64,000 bases of DNA from Enterocloster aldenensis (GCF_003434055.1 NZ_QVEX01000001.1:993824-1057823); one strand, 5' to 3'. Positions 1 to 8,353 are shown, counted from the stretch's first letter. Numbers and translations: made by a program. The notes: generated by a model not told the origin, from the letters alone.

Positions 1-106
1 GAAATATTGCCACATACTATTATAATAATAAATTTGTCAAATTTCAAGTTCTTTCGGTATAAAAAGGTGAAAATATTAACGAACCGCCAAATGGGGAATA
101 TGGAAA

Positions 107-155
107 GGAGTTGTAGCATTTCCAAAAGAAAAAGAAAGGCTGCAGCTCCATTTTT
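107..155. terminator. Stem-loop downstream of aspartate kinase
   Basis: An 11-bp stem (107-117 with 139-149, including G-U pairs) is followed by five T on the + strand. It could end a transcript entering from the left or help end the aspartate kinase transcript. No gene is visible in 1-177. Confidence 0.4.
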
Positions 156-177
156 GTTAGATAGTACTCAATAATTT

Positions 178-1392
178 TTATCCGATTGAAAAAAATTTGT
201 CATGGATGACCTGGACCGCTTTATCCGCATCCTTCTTGTCAACCAGTACCGATATCTTAATCTCGCTGGTGGAAATCATGTTGATGTTGATATTGGCATC
301 GTAAAGCGCCTCAAACAGCGTGGCTGCCACCCCGGGATTGTTGATCATGCCCGCGCCCACAACAGAGACCTTTGCGATTTCCGTGTTGGTCTCAAGCCGC
401 GCATAGCGGATTTCATCCCTGTGGTCCTCAAGAAGCCCGGCCGCCCTTAAAAGGTCTGATTCGGCAACGGTAAAGCAGATGTCCTTGCCCTCCTCATGGC
501 CAATGCCCTGAAGGATGATGTCCACATTGATGTGGTTCTGGGCCAGAAGGGAAAACACCTTAAAAGAGGTTCCTATTTCGTTGGGCACCCCAATCAGTGC
601 AATCCTTGAAATATTCTTATCCTTTGCCACGCTGCTGATATATGACTTTTCCATACGCTTTACTACTCCCTTCACTTTTGTGCCCGGATGGCCCGTAAAG
701 CTTGAGAGCACCTCCAGTCTCACATTATATTTCTTTGCCATCTCCACCGAACGGTTATGTAACACCCGGGCGCCCAGGGTGGCCAGCTCCAGCATCTCGT
801 TGTAGGTCACCTCATCCAGCTTCCTGGCTCCCTTTACCGTCCTTGGATCCGCGGTGTATACGCCGTCCACATCCGTGTAAATCTGACATAATTCCGCATC
901 CAGGGCGGCTGCCAGGGCCACTGCCGACGTGTCGGATCCCCCCCTTCCAAGGGTGGTGATATCCTGGTTCCTGTTGATTCCCTGGAATCCGGTGACAATG
1001 ACAATCTTCCTCTGGTTCAGCTCCGCCTCAATCCGCTCCGTGTCCACCCGCTTGATCCTGGCGTTCCTGGAAACCGTGTTGGTGAACATGCCGGCCTGCC
1101 AGCCCGTAAGGGATATGACGGGGCAGCCCAGGGCTTCAATGGCCATGGCGCACAGGGATACTGATATCTGTTCCCCTGTGGACAGCAGCATATCCATCTC
1201 CCGGTTGGATGCATTGGGATTCACCTTCCCTGCCATCGCTATCAGGTCGTCCGTGGTGTCTCCCTGTGCGGAAAGCACGGCCACTACCTGGTTTCCCGCC
1301 TTATAGGTGTCCGTGATGATTTTTGCCACATTACGGAGCCTGTCTGTGTCAGCTACCGAGGTCCCTCCGAATTTCTGTACAATTAAACCCAT
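178..1392 (-). CDS. lysC: Aspartate kinase
   Basis: Phosphorylates L-aspartate to 4-phosphoaspartate, the first step towards lysine, threonine, methionine and diaminopimelate; cytosolic. The protein opens with MGLIVQKFGGTSVAD, the aspartokinase KFGGTS motif. The kinase domain continues with GRGGSDTSAVALA near residue 150, and two ACT-type segments fill the last ~140 residues, as in feedback-inhibited monofunctional enzymes (about 404 residues). The ATG at 1392 is chosen because an AAAGGA site lies just upstream and the family starts at this methionine; a longer frame to 1446 has no such support. The gene stands alone behind its own promoter and a two-hairpin leader, so control by attenuation is plausible. 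Which end product inhibits it cannot be told from sequence. Confidence 0.93.
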   Translation of the reverse strand: MGLIVQKFGGTSVADTDRLRNVAKIITDTYKAGNQVVAVLSAQGDTTDDLIAMAGKVNPNASNREMDMLLSTGEQISVSLCAMAIEALGCPVISLTGWQAGMFTNTVSRNARIKRVDTERIEAELNQRKIVIVTGFQGINRNQDITTLGRGGSDTSAVALAAALDAELCQIYTDVDGVYTADPRTVKGARKLDEVTYNEMLELATLGARVLHNRSVEMAKKYNVRLEVLSSFTGHPGTKVKGVVKRMEKSYISSVAKDKNISRIALIGVPNEIGTSFKVFSLLAQNHINVDIILQGIGHEEGKDICFTVAESDLLRAAGLLEDHRDEIRYARLETNTEIAKVSVVGAGMINNPGVAATLFEALYDANININMISTSEIKISVLVDKKDADKAVQVIHDKFFSIG

Positions 1393-1418
1393 ACCTGTTC
1401 CTTTCCATACCTGTTCTG

Positions 1419-1445
1419 TGTACTCCCGGAATCTCCGGGAGTACA
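1419..1445 (-). promoter_or_regulatory. Leader hairpin before lysC
   Basis: A perfect 12-bp inverted repeat (1419-1430 with 1434-1445, 3-nt loop) lies between the terminator-like hairpin and the lysC ribosome site. It has no T tract, so it is more likely a leader structure than a terminator. Confidence 0.5.
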
Positions 1446-1451
1446 CTTCTA

Positions 1452-1488
1452 TAAAAAGGAGCAGCGACCACCAGGTACACTGCTCCTT
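1452..1488 (-). terminator. Terminator-like hairpin in lysC leader
   Basis: On the minus strand AAGGAGCAG pairs with CTGCTCCTT (1480-1488 with 1456-1464) and a run of five T follows. It begins only about 15 nt after the expected transcription start and upstream of lysC, so it may act as an attenuator. I found no convincing T-box or lysine riboswitch core. Confidence 0.5.
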
Positions 1489-1505
1489 AAGCCTTTTCTA
1501 TTAAT

Positions 1506-1533
1506 ATTTTACACGCTGGGCCTTGTTTGTCAA
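1506..1533 (-). promoter_or_regulatory. lysC promoter
   Basis: Minus strand: TTGACA at 1528-1533, 16-bp spacer, TAAAAT at 1506-1511. The -35 lies 3 bp from the edge of the palindromic repeat at 1537. Confidence 0.55.
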
Positions 1534-1536
1534 CCA

Positions 1537-1700
1537 GAGCGTGTTTGAAAATTGCTTTCCGTCGGCTGTGCGTCCCACTTTGTGGGAGATTTGGCCCAAA
1601 TGAGCGCGGCGTAGCGGGCTACGTTAAGTGAATTTGGGCCAAATATACCGCGAAGTGGGGCGGGCAGACGGCGGGAATGAATTTTCAAACACGCTCCAGG
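1537..1700. repeat. Palindromic intergenic repeat element, complete copy
   Basis: A ~160-bp element with inverted ends GAGCGTGTTTGAAAATT (left) and its complement (right, ending near 1697), imperfect pairing for a further ~25 bp, and an inner perfect 12-bp palindrome TTTGGCCCAAAT (1590-1601 with 1632-1643) around a small GTAGC/GCTAC hairpin. It has no coding capacity. Right-end copies recur at 3681, 3731 and 7467. It looks like a MITE or REP-type element and could act as a bidirectional terminator for the gene ending at 1705. Confidence 0.75.
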
Positions 1701-1704
1701 GCCT

Positions 1705-3432
1705 TTAATTTTCCAGGCTCCTCCACTTAAAGTTTGGCACCACATCGGACCATTTGCTGATACCGATGATGGGTTTGGCAAACTCCGTTGCCTCCAGGGT
1801 GGCATTTTTCTTATCAATATCCCTGAATACCTGCCATATCTTCTTGCGCTTGGTTGCCACTATCAGGTTGGGCTGGTTCATATCGCATTCCCAGAGTCCG
1901 AACTTCAGGCCGTCCTTTGCCTCTGAAGGCGCATCCACCTGGCGGCTCACCGTATAGGCGTCAATATATGGGTTGCTGTCCACCAGGTAATAGGAGTAGG
2001 CATAAGCTGCCGCCTGGATTTCAGGTATGTTGCCCCTGGTGGGGCTGTAGGACGTAAAGCCCTGCTCGGTCAGTATGATATGGCGCACATGGCCGGAGGG
2101 GGTGCGCAGCGTATCCTGCACAAAATAATCCGTCAGCACGTTCAGGTTGGCAAAGTTGATGACCGGGGAATTAAAATCATTGGTAAAAAGTCCTGTGGAC
2201 TGCGGGTCATCCCAGAATTCCGGCTCCGTCATGGGGCATGGATACGGATGATATGCCAGCCCCCACTCCATCTGTCCCTCTGTGTTGGCAATGGAGTTGA
2301 AACTGTCCACAATCTGCTTGCCGCCGTATTTTAGCTTGCCGTCAATCTCGTTCATCCAGTTATAGTCCAGGGAGAAGTAGACCCTGTCGTTGGCATTGGT
2401 GCTCTTGATGGCAGTGTAAATCACGCGGAAGGCTTTCTGGTACGCCCTCACATAGGCGGTCAGGTCCGTTGGCCCCATGTAATTCCACTGCTGGTTATTA
2501 ATCTCATTGCCGATGATCCAGTTGGACACCTTGCCGTAATTGGGGTTCTTGCCGCTGTAATGGTCTGCCAGGAAGGAGGCGATTGCCTTGGTCTGCTCAA
2601 ATCCGTTCTCAGTCTGCGCATTGAACATATAGTAAAATGCATTGGAATTCTTCTGGGTCCCCGGGTAGATAAGGTCGGGGGTGTTGGGGTTCCAGTCGTT
2701 AAGCAGGATGACCGTAACGGTCATTCCCTTGCCGGACAGGGCGCTTATGGTCTCGTCATAGGCATCCACCACCGCCTTGTTGAAGTTGTAGGTCACCCCG
2801 TCATAATCATAGGTGATGCCGGTACCCATGATCTGGGAAAATGCAATGTTGGTGGTCACATGCTTCACGCCCAGGTCAAAGGCGTCGCTGAGCATGTCAA
2901 TCTCAATATTCAGGCCCTTCTTGGTTAACGGGTCCTTGAAGGCTTCCTGGTTCTTTGCCACGATCTCCGGATTGGTAATATAGTGGGGTTTGCTGACCGA
3001 CAGGAAGTCCGCTCCGTCATACACAGCCAGCACGAACCTGCTGTACAGGCGGTCCTGGGGTGTTCCCAGGTTCAGGGGAATGGTCACCGAAGTGCTCCCA
3101 AGGGCTGCTGCCGATGCGGCATAATCCCTGCGGCTTCCAATCTCATCCTCAAAGGGCTGCATCTCAAAGATATAAATCTTCCCGTCCGTGCCGGCCGCGT
3201 CCCCGCTGCTGCTAAACCCAATCTCAATGTTCTGTTTATCCCCGGTAATCTTGCAGGAGGTTATCTGCCCCGACACGGCCGGGACAAATGCCTGGTCCTG
3301 GGCCGCCGCCTGGGCTGCCTGGTCCTGGGCCGTGTCCGCATAAGCGTACGTGCTGCCCAGTGCCGCAGTGGAACATAGCAGGGCTGCTGCCAGCGCAAAC
3401 ATCTTTCCTCCCTTGAATATGGTTCTTTTCAT
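1705..3432 (-). CDS. Secreted glycoside-hydrolase-like protein (DUF5722-type)
   Basis: Starts at the ATG at 3432 behind GGGAGG. It has a typical signal peptide (MKRTIFKGGK..., hydrophobic core, cut near AYA-DT), so it is exported. After a ~130-residue beta-rich N-terminal part comes a (beta/alpha)8-like domain. NWIIGNEINN near residue 306 and ILTEQGF near residue 454 put one glutamate each where clan GH-A retaining glycosidases keep their acid/base and nucleophile. The pattern matches the DUF5722 group as I know it; substrate unknown. About 575 residues. It is monocistronic, and its stop lies 5 bp beyond the palindromic repeat. Catalytic activity is inference from the two glutamates. Confidence 0.7.
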   Translation of the reverse strand: MKRTIFKGGKMFALAAALLCSTAALGSTYAYADTAQDQAAQAAAQDQAFVPAVSGQITSCKITGDKQNIEIGFSSSGDAAGTDGKIYIFEMQPFEDEIGSRRDYAASAAALGSTSVTIPLNLGTPQDRLYSRFVLAVYDGADFLSVSKPHYITNPEIVAKNQEAFKDPLTKKGLNIEIDMLSDAFDLGVKHVTTNIAFSQIMGTGITYDYDGVTYNFNKAVVDAYDETISALSGKGMTVTVILLNDWNPNTPDLIYPGTQKNSNAFYYMFNAQTENGFEQTKAIASFLADHYSGKNPNYGKVSNWIIGNEINNQQWNYMGPTDLTAYVRAYQKAFRVIYTAIKSTNANDRVYFSLDYNWMNEIDGKLKYGGKQIVDSFNSIANTEGQMEWGLAYHPYPCPMTEPEFWDDPQSTGLFTNDFNSPVINFANLNVLTDYFVQDTLRTPSGHVRHIILTEQGFTSYSPTRGNIPEIQAAAYAYSYYLVDSNPYIDAYTVSRQVDAPSEAKDGLKFGLWECDMNQPNLIVATKRKKIWQVFRDIDKKNATLEATEFAKPIIGISKWSDVVPNFKWRSLEN

Positions 3433-3680
3433 TCTTTTATTCCTCCCAGCTTTCTCCAGAATAGGATACAAGGTACATCATACAGGATTAAGTTTACATT
3501 TTCCGTGAACTTTTTATTACATGTCTCTTAATTTTCCCACCGCAAAAACAGCGGTATTTTGCTGCTTTTCTCAGATATCGGTGACTGAACCGTGTCCAAT
3601 GAGGCATGATGCCAGGAGGATTTTAAGAGATACCGGGATGGCGCCCTTAACACAGGATGGCGTCCAGGCAGTCCCTGCCT

Positions 3681-3730
3681 CGAAGTGGGGCGTATAGATG
3701 GCGGGAATGAATTATCAAACACGCTCTAGG
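3681..3730. repeat. Palindromic repeat, solo right end
   Basis: Matches the right arm of the complete copy: CGAAGTGGGGCG, then GGCGGGAATGAATTATCAAA and CACGCTCTAGG. The left arm is absent. Confidence 0.65.
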
Positions 3731-3766
3731 GCAGATGGCGGGAATGAATTTTCAAACACACCCTGG
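3731..3766. repeat. Palindromic repeat, second solo right end
   Basis: Directly adjoins the previous copy. GCAGATGGCGGGAATGAATT leads to TTCAAACACACCCTGG; it differs from the copy at 7467 by one base over 36. Confidence 0.65.
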
Positions 3767-3943
3767 TACGCGTTCTTTTGGTACCCTTTCATTTTATGTC
3801 CACTCTGTATTTTTATGATAGGATGGAAGAAATTTTACATTTTACCCGGTGGAAACCCAGGCTGATATACTATTGATAAAACATTTCCCATGTGATACCA
3901 TGTAAATAATACCATGAGACTAATTTAAAGCGGAGGGACAACC

Positions 3944-4405
3944 GTGAGTATCAGCCAGGACGCACAGGAAAGAATCAATCAATATGCAAAAAAACGTGTT
4001 GTAAGTACTCTTATCAATGACATGGTCTCAGAGGCACCGGCCCCGCAAGAGTCCATTCAAAGCACTGGCAATACTGACGACACCAGCCTTGCCGACAATA
4101 CCATCCATACTGACAATACCGGCCATACCCACACTGCCGTCAATACCCACAATGCCGGCTATACCCACAATGCCGGCCATACCCACTATACCGGCCGGGA
4201 AACGGAAGGCCTTATTTATGGCGGTTTCATCATCATTGGTATTGCCGCAGGGGCATTGTCCGGGTATTTCTGCGGCGGCGGGCATAAAAAATTCTTATCC
4301 GGCGGCTGGGCCGATACATTCGCCGGAAGCATGGCAGGGCTGATGATTGGCATAGGTTTAGGGAAGATTGTAAATGCAGTCCTTCATATAACGTGTAATA
4401 AATAA
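3944..4405 (+). CDS. His/Thr/Asn-repeat membrane protein, function unknown
   Basis: Not recognised. The start is GTG behind GGAGG, giving 153 residues. Residues 1-40 are polar and partly helical. Residues about 55-82 form a low-complexity stretch of NTGHTH/NAGYTH/NAGHTH units. Two hydrophobic segments follow (about 90-108 and 121-147), glycine-rich and separated by GGGHKKFLSGG. The His-rich part could bind metal, but nothing in the context supports a specific role. It stands alone, divergent from the gene ending at 1705 and convergent with ilvD (34 bp between the ends). The repeat units are encoded by an 18-bp minisatellite, so copy number may differ between strains. Confidence 0.6.
   Translation: MSISQDAQERINQYAKKRVVSTLINDMVSEAPAPQESIQSTGNTDDTSLADNTIHTDNTGHTHTAVNTHNAGYTHNAGHTHYTGRETEGLIYGGFIIIGIAAGALSGYFCGGGHKKFLSGGWADTFAGSMAGLMIGIGLGKIVNAVLHITCNK
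4116..4186 (+). repeat. 18-bp coding minisatellite
   Basis: Units at 4116-4133, 4151-4168 and 4169-4186 follow AAT(G/A)CCGGC(C/T)ATACCCAC; related shorter units lie between. They encode the N-x-G-(H/Y)-T-H repeats. Confidence 0.7.
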
Positions 4406-4439
4406 CCGCCCTGCCCCAGTTCCGGATTGATATCACGTA

Positions 4440-6230
4440 TCAATCCAGCTTCGACACATCAATTACAGCCCCTGTATCAGCCGGACCTACCAGCGCCGCA
4501 TACTTGGCCATGGCAGGTTTCCTGGGCTTTCTGATTGGCACGAATGTTTTCCGCCTTCTGTCAAATTCCTCTTCTGTCACCTCAATATGCAGGCTGCGGC
4601 CCGGGATATCAATCTCTATGATATCCCCGTCCTCCACCAGACCGATGGGTCCGCCGGATGCTGCCTCAGGCGATACATGGCCCACGCAGGGCCCATGGGT
4701 TGCGCCTGAGAACCGTCCGTCCGTGACCAGGGCGCAGTCCTCATCCATGCCCCGGCCCATGATAAGGGCTGTGGTGGAAAGCATTTCCCTCATGCCCGGG
4801 CCTCCCTTGGGGCCTTCATACCGGATGACAATGACAGTTCCCTTTTCTATCCCGCCGCCGCTGACAGCCGCGTCCGCTTCCTCCATGGAATCAAAGACCC
4901 TTGCCTTCCCACGGAAATGATACATGGCAGGCTTTACCCCTGACTGCTTTACCACCGCGCCCGAGGGCGCCAGGTTTCCCTTGAGGACCGCAATGCCCCC
5001 TTCCGGCTTCTGGGGCTTATCCATGGATTTTAACACCAGGTCCGGCCGGGCCTGGATTGATTCAAGAAGTGCTCCCAGCGGCCTGCCGGTAATGGTCAGG
5101 ACATCCTTATGAAGCCTGGTCTCAATTGTCTTAAGCACTGCCTGGATTCCGCCGCTGGCATCCAGGGATACAATGGGATAATCCCCTGAGGGCTGGAGAT
5201 TGCACACAAACGGTACCTGGCGGCTGATGCGGTCAAAGTCCTCCAGTGTCAGTTCCACCCCTGCCTCATGGGCAATGGCCATCAGATGAAGCACCAGGTT
5301 GGTGGAGGAACCGGTTGCCATGGCCCCGGCGATACCGTTGAGCATGGCCTCCCTGGTCAGTATCTTTCTTGGGGTTAGGCCTTCCTTAAGCAGTTCCATC
5401 ACACACCGCCCCGATGCCTTGGCAATACGTTTCCTCTTATTGGACACGGCCGGGGCGGTTCCCGCGCCGGGCAGGGCCATTCCCAGTACCTCGGTCAGCA
5501 TGCACATGGAATTGGCGGTTCCCAGATGGGCGCAGCTTCCAACCGTTGGAAGGGCGGCCTTCTCAGCCTCCTTCATCTCCTCCAACGTCACGGTCCCCAT
5601 CTCCAACCGGCCCGGATACTCCCGCAGCTCTGAGGAACAGAACAGCGGGTTGCCCCCCACGTTGCCGGGAAGCATGGGACCGCCGGGTACAATCACGGCC
5701 GGAATATCCAGCCTGGCGGCAGCCATCAGCATGCCGGGTATGATCTTGTCACAGCCAGGCAGCAGTACCATGGCGTCAAAATGATGGGCCTCCACCACCA
5801 TTTCCACGGAATCCGCAATCAGGTCCCTGCTGGCCAGCGGATAACACATCCCCTTATGTCCCTGGCACAGGCCGTCACAGATTGCAATGGTTTCCGACTG
5901 CCTTGGCACTCCGCCCGCTTCTATGATACCCTGCTTCACATAGTCCGCCAGTTCCCGAAGATGCACATGCCCCGGCACCATCTCGCTGAAGGAGCCGATA
6001 ACCGCTACAAATGGCTTCTTCATATCCTCCTCGTCCATGCCCGTGGCGTATAAAAGAGCCCTCTGGCCGGACCGCCCAAGACCATTGGTCAATGTGCTGC
6101 TGCGGTACCTCCTGTCCTTCATCTCAAATTCATCCTCAATCCCTTTCCCAATTTCTTCCCTGATTTCTTTCCCAATTTCTTTCCCAGTTTCTTTTTCAGT
6201 TTCTTTCTCAGTCCCTTTCCCAAAATCCAT
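4440..6230 (-). CDS. ilvD: Dihydroxy-acid dehydratase family protein
   Basis: IlvD/EDD family: iron-sulfur dehydratases acting on 2,3-dihydroxy acids. The usual member makes 2-oxo acids for isoleucine/valine synthesis; some paralogues act on sugar acids. Visible signatures are ICDGLCQGHKGM, GCDKIIPGMLMAAARL (family signature 1, iron-sulfur cysteine) and TDGRFSGATHGPCVGHVSPEA split across the C-terminal part (signature 2). The ATG at 6230 has AAAGGAGG 7 nt upstream. Relative to ordinary IlvD the N-terminus carries ~35 extra residues of Lys/Glu/Ile/Thr repeats. No other ilv genes are nearby and a LysR regulator is divergent, so a sugar-acid dehydratase role remains possible. The symbol is therefore tentative. 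Confidence 0.8.
   Translation of the reverse strand: MDFGKGTEKETEKETGKEIGKEIREEIGKGIEDEFEMKDRRYRSSTLTNGLGRSGQRALLYATGMDEEDMKKPFVAVIGSFSEMVPGHVHLRELADYVKQGIIEAGGVPRQSETIAICDGLCQGHKGMCYPLASRDLIADSVEMVVEAHHFDAMVLLPGCDKIIPGMLMAAARLDIPAVIVPGGPMLPGNVGGNPLFCSSELREYPGRLEMGTVTLEEMKEAEKAALPTVGSCAHLGTANSMCMLTEVLGMALPGAGTAPAVSNKRKRIAKASGRCVMELLKEGLTPRKILTREAMLNGIAGAMATGSSTNLVLHLMAIAHEAGVELTLEDFDRISRQVPFVCNLQPSGDYPIVSLDASGGIQAVLKTIETRLHKDVLTITGRPLGALLESIQARPDLVLKSMDKPQKPEGGIAVLKGNLAPSGAVVKQSGVKPAMYHFRGKARVFDSMEEADAAVSGGGIEKGTVIVIRYEGPKGGPGMREMLSTTALIMGRGMDEDCALVTDGRFSGATHGPCVGHVSPEAASGGPIGLVEDGDIIEIDIPGRSLHIEVTEEEFDRRRKTFVPIRKPRKPAMAKYAALVGPADTGAVIDVSKLD
6144..6221 (-). repeat. 12-bp minisatellite at ilvD 5' end
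   Basis: About 6.5 tandem units related to TTTCCCAATTTC (plus strand) encode KE(T/I)(G/E) repeats in the N-terminal extension of the dehydratase. Confidence 0.75.
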
Positions 6231-6426
6231 ATCACGGCCTCCTTTGTCCATCATCAATCCTGCACTGCGCAGATATTCCATATCTTTATTATAATCCCCG
6301 GTTTTCAGGAAGTAAAATTAATAGTTATTGATGCAGTGTTAATTTTTCTAACAGTATTATTTTTCCATTATTGTTTTTCTTTTCATTTCCTTCTATAATA
6401 AAGATAGAATGAAGAAGGAGGCTTCC

Positions 6427-7380
6427 ATGAACCTGAAGGAAATTGAATACATTGTGAAAATATCCGAGGAACGCAATGTGACAAGGGCAGCGGAAAAGCT
6501 TTTTATCACCCCGTCCGCCCTGAACCAGCAGCTGCTGCACCTGGAGCGGGATATCGGCACGCCTCTGTTCAACCGCTCCCGCACCGGCTGGACCCCTACA
6601 GAAGCCGGGGAAGTCTATCTGGAGACCGCAAGGGAGATGCTGCGCATGAAGCGTGAGGCCTACCACCGCCTGCAGGATATCGCGGCAGTCAAAAAGGGCA
6701 CCCTTTCCATTGGTTTCCCGCCGGAAAGAGGCGCCCACATGTTCACGTATGTATATCCTGATTTTCACAGGGAGTATCCGGGGATTGTCATCCATGTAAC
6801 TGAGGCAAGCGTGCGCAGGCAGCAGCAGATGATTGCCCGGGGCGGCCTGGATATCGGCTTCATGACCCTGAGCGACAGCCAGAAGACAGAGGATACATAT
6901 ATCCATATTGCCTCTGAGGAACTGATTCTTGCAGTCCCTTCCGTCCATCCCCTGTGCGGCCAGGCTTACCGGGACGGCAGCGGCCCCTATCCGGTGCTGG
7001 ATATCACCGGGCTTAAGTACGAACCATTTGCCCTGATGTACAGGGAGTCCACCATACGGGAATGTGTGGACAGCATTTTCCGGCAGGCCGGTTTTGTGCC
7101 TAATGTACTGTTTGAGACTTCCAGGGCCAAAACCATCATTGATATCATTGCTGCCAGGATGTGCTGCGGACTGGTCCCCTACACGGATTCCATCCCGCCC
7201 AGGAAGGAAGTGGCCTTTTTCTGCCTTCCCGGCCATCCCACCTGGAACCTGGCCGCCAGCTACCGTAAGAACAGCTATCTGAGCATGCCTGCCAGACATT
7301 TTATTGAACTGGCATCCGCCTACTGGAAAGAGGAACTGGCGCCGCACCATATGGATACCAGTGCTTCATCCGGCCAGTAA
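6427..7380 (+). CDS. LysR-family transcriptional regulator
   Basis: The ATG at 6427 is preferred over 6409 because GAAGGAGG lies 5-6 nt before it. The product has 317 residues. Residues 1-60 are the LysR winged helix-turn-helix (MNLKEIEYIVKISEERN, then TRAAEKLFITPSALNQQLLH); the remainder is a periplasmic-binding-protein-like effector domain (TLSIGFPPERG, GGLDIGFMTL). It is divergent from the dehydratase with ~195 bp between starts, the usual arrangement for a LysR protein controlling its neighbour. Effector unknown. The gene ends against the palindromic repeat at 7406. Confidence 0.88.
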   Translation: MNLKEIEYIVKISEERNVTRAAEKLFITPSALNQQLLHLERDIGTPLFNRSRTGWTPTEAGEVYLETAREMLRMKREAYHRLQDIAAVKKGTLSIGFPPERGAHMFTYVYPDFHREYPGIVIHVTEASVRRQQQMIARGGLDIGFMTLSDSQKTEDTYIHIASEELILAVPSVHPLCGQAYRDGSGPYPVLDITGLKYEPFALMYRESTIRECVDSIFRQAGFVPNVLFETSRAKTIIDIIAARMCCGLVPYTDSIPPRKEVAFFCLPGHPTWNLAASYRKNSYLSMPARHFIELASAYWKEELAPHHMDTSASSGQ

Positions 7381-7405
7381 CTACAGTGACAGTACCGTAT
7401 ATTTT

Positions 7406-7502
7406 GTCAGTCTGCAAGGCGGAGGAGGGAAGCGGAGTGGTTCCTCCGCTGACTGACGACAACGCGGCAGATGGCGGGAATGAATTTTCAAACACACCCT
7501 AG
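7406..7502. repeat. Palindromic repeat variant between convergent genes
   Basis: An imperfect hairpin (7406-7426 with 7442-7457) is followed by the repeat's right end at 7467-7502. The CTAG at the element's edge supplies the stop codon of the RpiR gene. It probably acts as a terminator for both converging genes. Confidence 0.65.
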
Positions 7503-8353
7503 CACAGCTTTTCCATGACGGATGCGGATGTCTTTTCATTATTAATACTGCAGGTATCATAGTACCTTCTGTAATATTCCGTGTACAGAAGGTCAATCAG
7601 GAACAGCTGGCTGATTTCCGCGGATGAGGAACCTGCCTGAAGAGGGCTTTCATTGGCTCCGCAGAGCAGCACCATGTCCCCGTAGGCGGTAAGGGGGGAC
7701 TTGATGAAACGGGTGATGCATACAATATCCGCCCCTGCCTTCTTGGCCAGTTCCGCCACATGGATGGTGTCCTTGGTTGCGCCTGAATAGGAAAATACAA
7801 CCGCGGTTTCCCCCTTTGTCATGGTGGAGGCCATCATGGCCTGCATGTGGGAGTCCGGGACACAGTATACCTTGGGTTCGATTTTTAAGAACTTATCGGC
7901 AGCCTTCATGGCAGTGGTCATGCTGGTCCCCACTCCGTAAAAGCAGATTCGCTTTGCACGGCGGAAGCACTCAATGACCTTCTCAAAGTTCTCGCGTTTT
8001 AACAAAGAATGGGTCTCCCTCAGGGCGTCGATATTGGAAGCCAGGACTTTCTGCGCCACCTGGGCAAAGGAGTCTTCCCTGCTTATATCGCCTTCAATCT
8101 GTCCCAGACCCTGCTTGCCTTCATTCAGGCTCAGTGACAGAAGCATTTTAAATTCCTGGTATCCTTTGCAGTCCATGGTCTTGCAGAAACGGAAAACGCT
8201 GGTATCCCCCACGCCGCAGGCTTCTGCCAGTTCCGTGATGGACATGAACAGAACCTTTTTGGGATTATTGAGGATAAAATCCGCCACCTTTTTTTCCGCT
8301 TTTGTAAATTGGTTGTATTCTCCCCTGATTCCCACTAAAAAATCCGCTGTCAT
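7499..8353 (-). CDS. MurR/RpiR-family transcriptional regulator
   Basis: 284 residues. An N-terminal RpiR-type HTH (about 1-75; KVADFILNNPKKV, GVGDTSVFRFCKTM) is followed by a SIS sugar-phosphate-binding domain (about 110-250; CFYGVGTSMTTAMKAADKF, VFSYSGATKDTIHVAELAKK). Such proteins sense phosphosugars and repress sugar catabolic genes. AAAGGAGG precedes the ATG. No obvious sugar operon adjoins it; the divergent neighbour is a phospholipid gene, so its target is not evident. The stop codon is provided by the repeat element. Confidence 0.85.
   Translation of the reverse strand: MTADFLVGIRGEYNQFTKAEKKVADFILNNPKKVLFMSITELAEACGVGDTSVFRFCKTMDCKGYQEFKMLLSLSLNEGKQGLGQIEGDISREDSFAQVAQKVLASNIDALRETHSLLKRENFEKVIECFRRAKRICFYGVGTSMTTAMKAADKFLKIEPKVYCVPDSHMQAMMASTMTKGETAVVFSYSGATKDTIHVAELAKKAGADIVCITRFIKSPLTAYGDMVLLCGANESPLQAGSSSAEISQLFLIDLLYTEYYRRYYDTCSINNEKTSASVMEKLC

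Larger units (their letters stand above)
3433..3943. other. Gene-free intergenic region
   Basis: Between divergent genes. The right half holds two solo right ends of the palindromic repeat (3681-3730, 3731-3766). I see no credible ORF or RNA gene in the remainder; a GGAGG site for the gene at 3944 closes the region. Confidence 0.7.

Noticed and set aside
1393..1533. T-box or lysine riboswitch in the lysC leader
   Set aside because: GGTGGTCGC only loosely resembles a T-box core, there is no specifier-loop region, and the leader is too short for either element.
4017..4343. Pro/Ile/Thr repeat frame overlapping the His-rich gene in another frame
   Set aside because: It follows automatically from the 18-bp DNA repeat read in a second frame; the frame from 3944 has GGAGG and membrane helices.
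6325..7350. 341-codon frame antisense to the LysR gene
   Set aside because: It mirrors a well-supported LysR gene with ribosome site and family motifs; composition is that of a GC-rich shadow frame.
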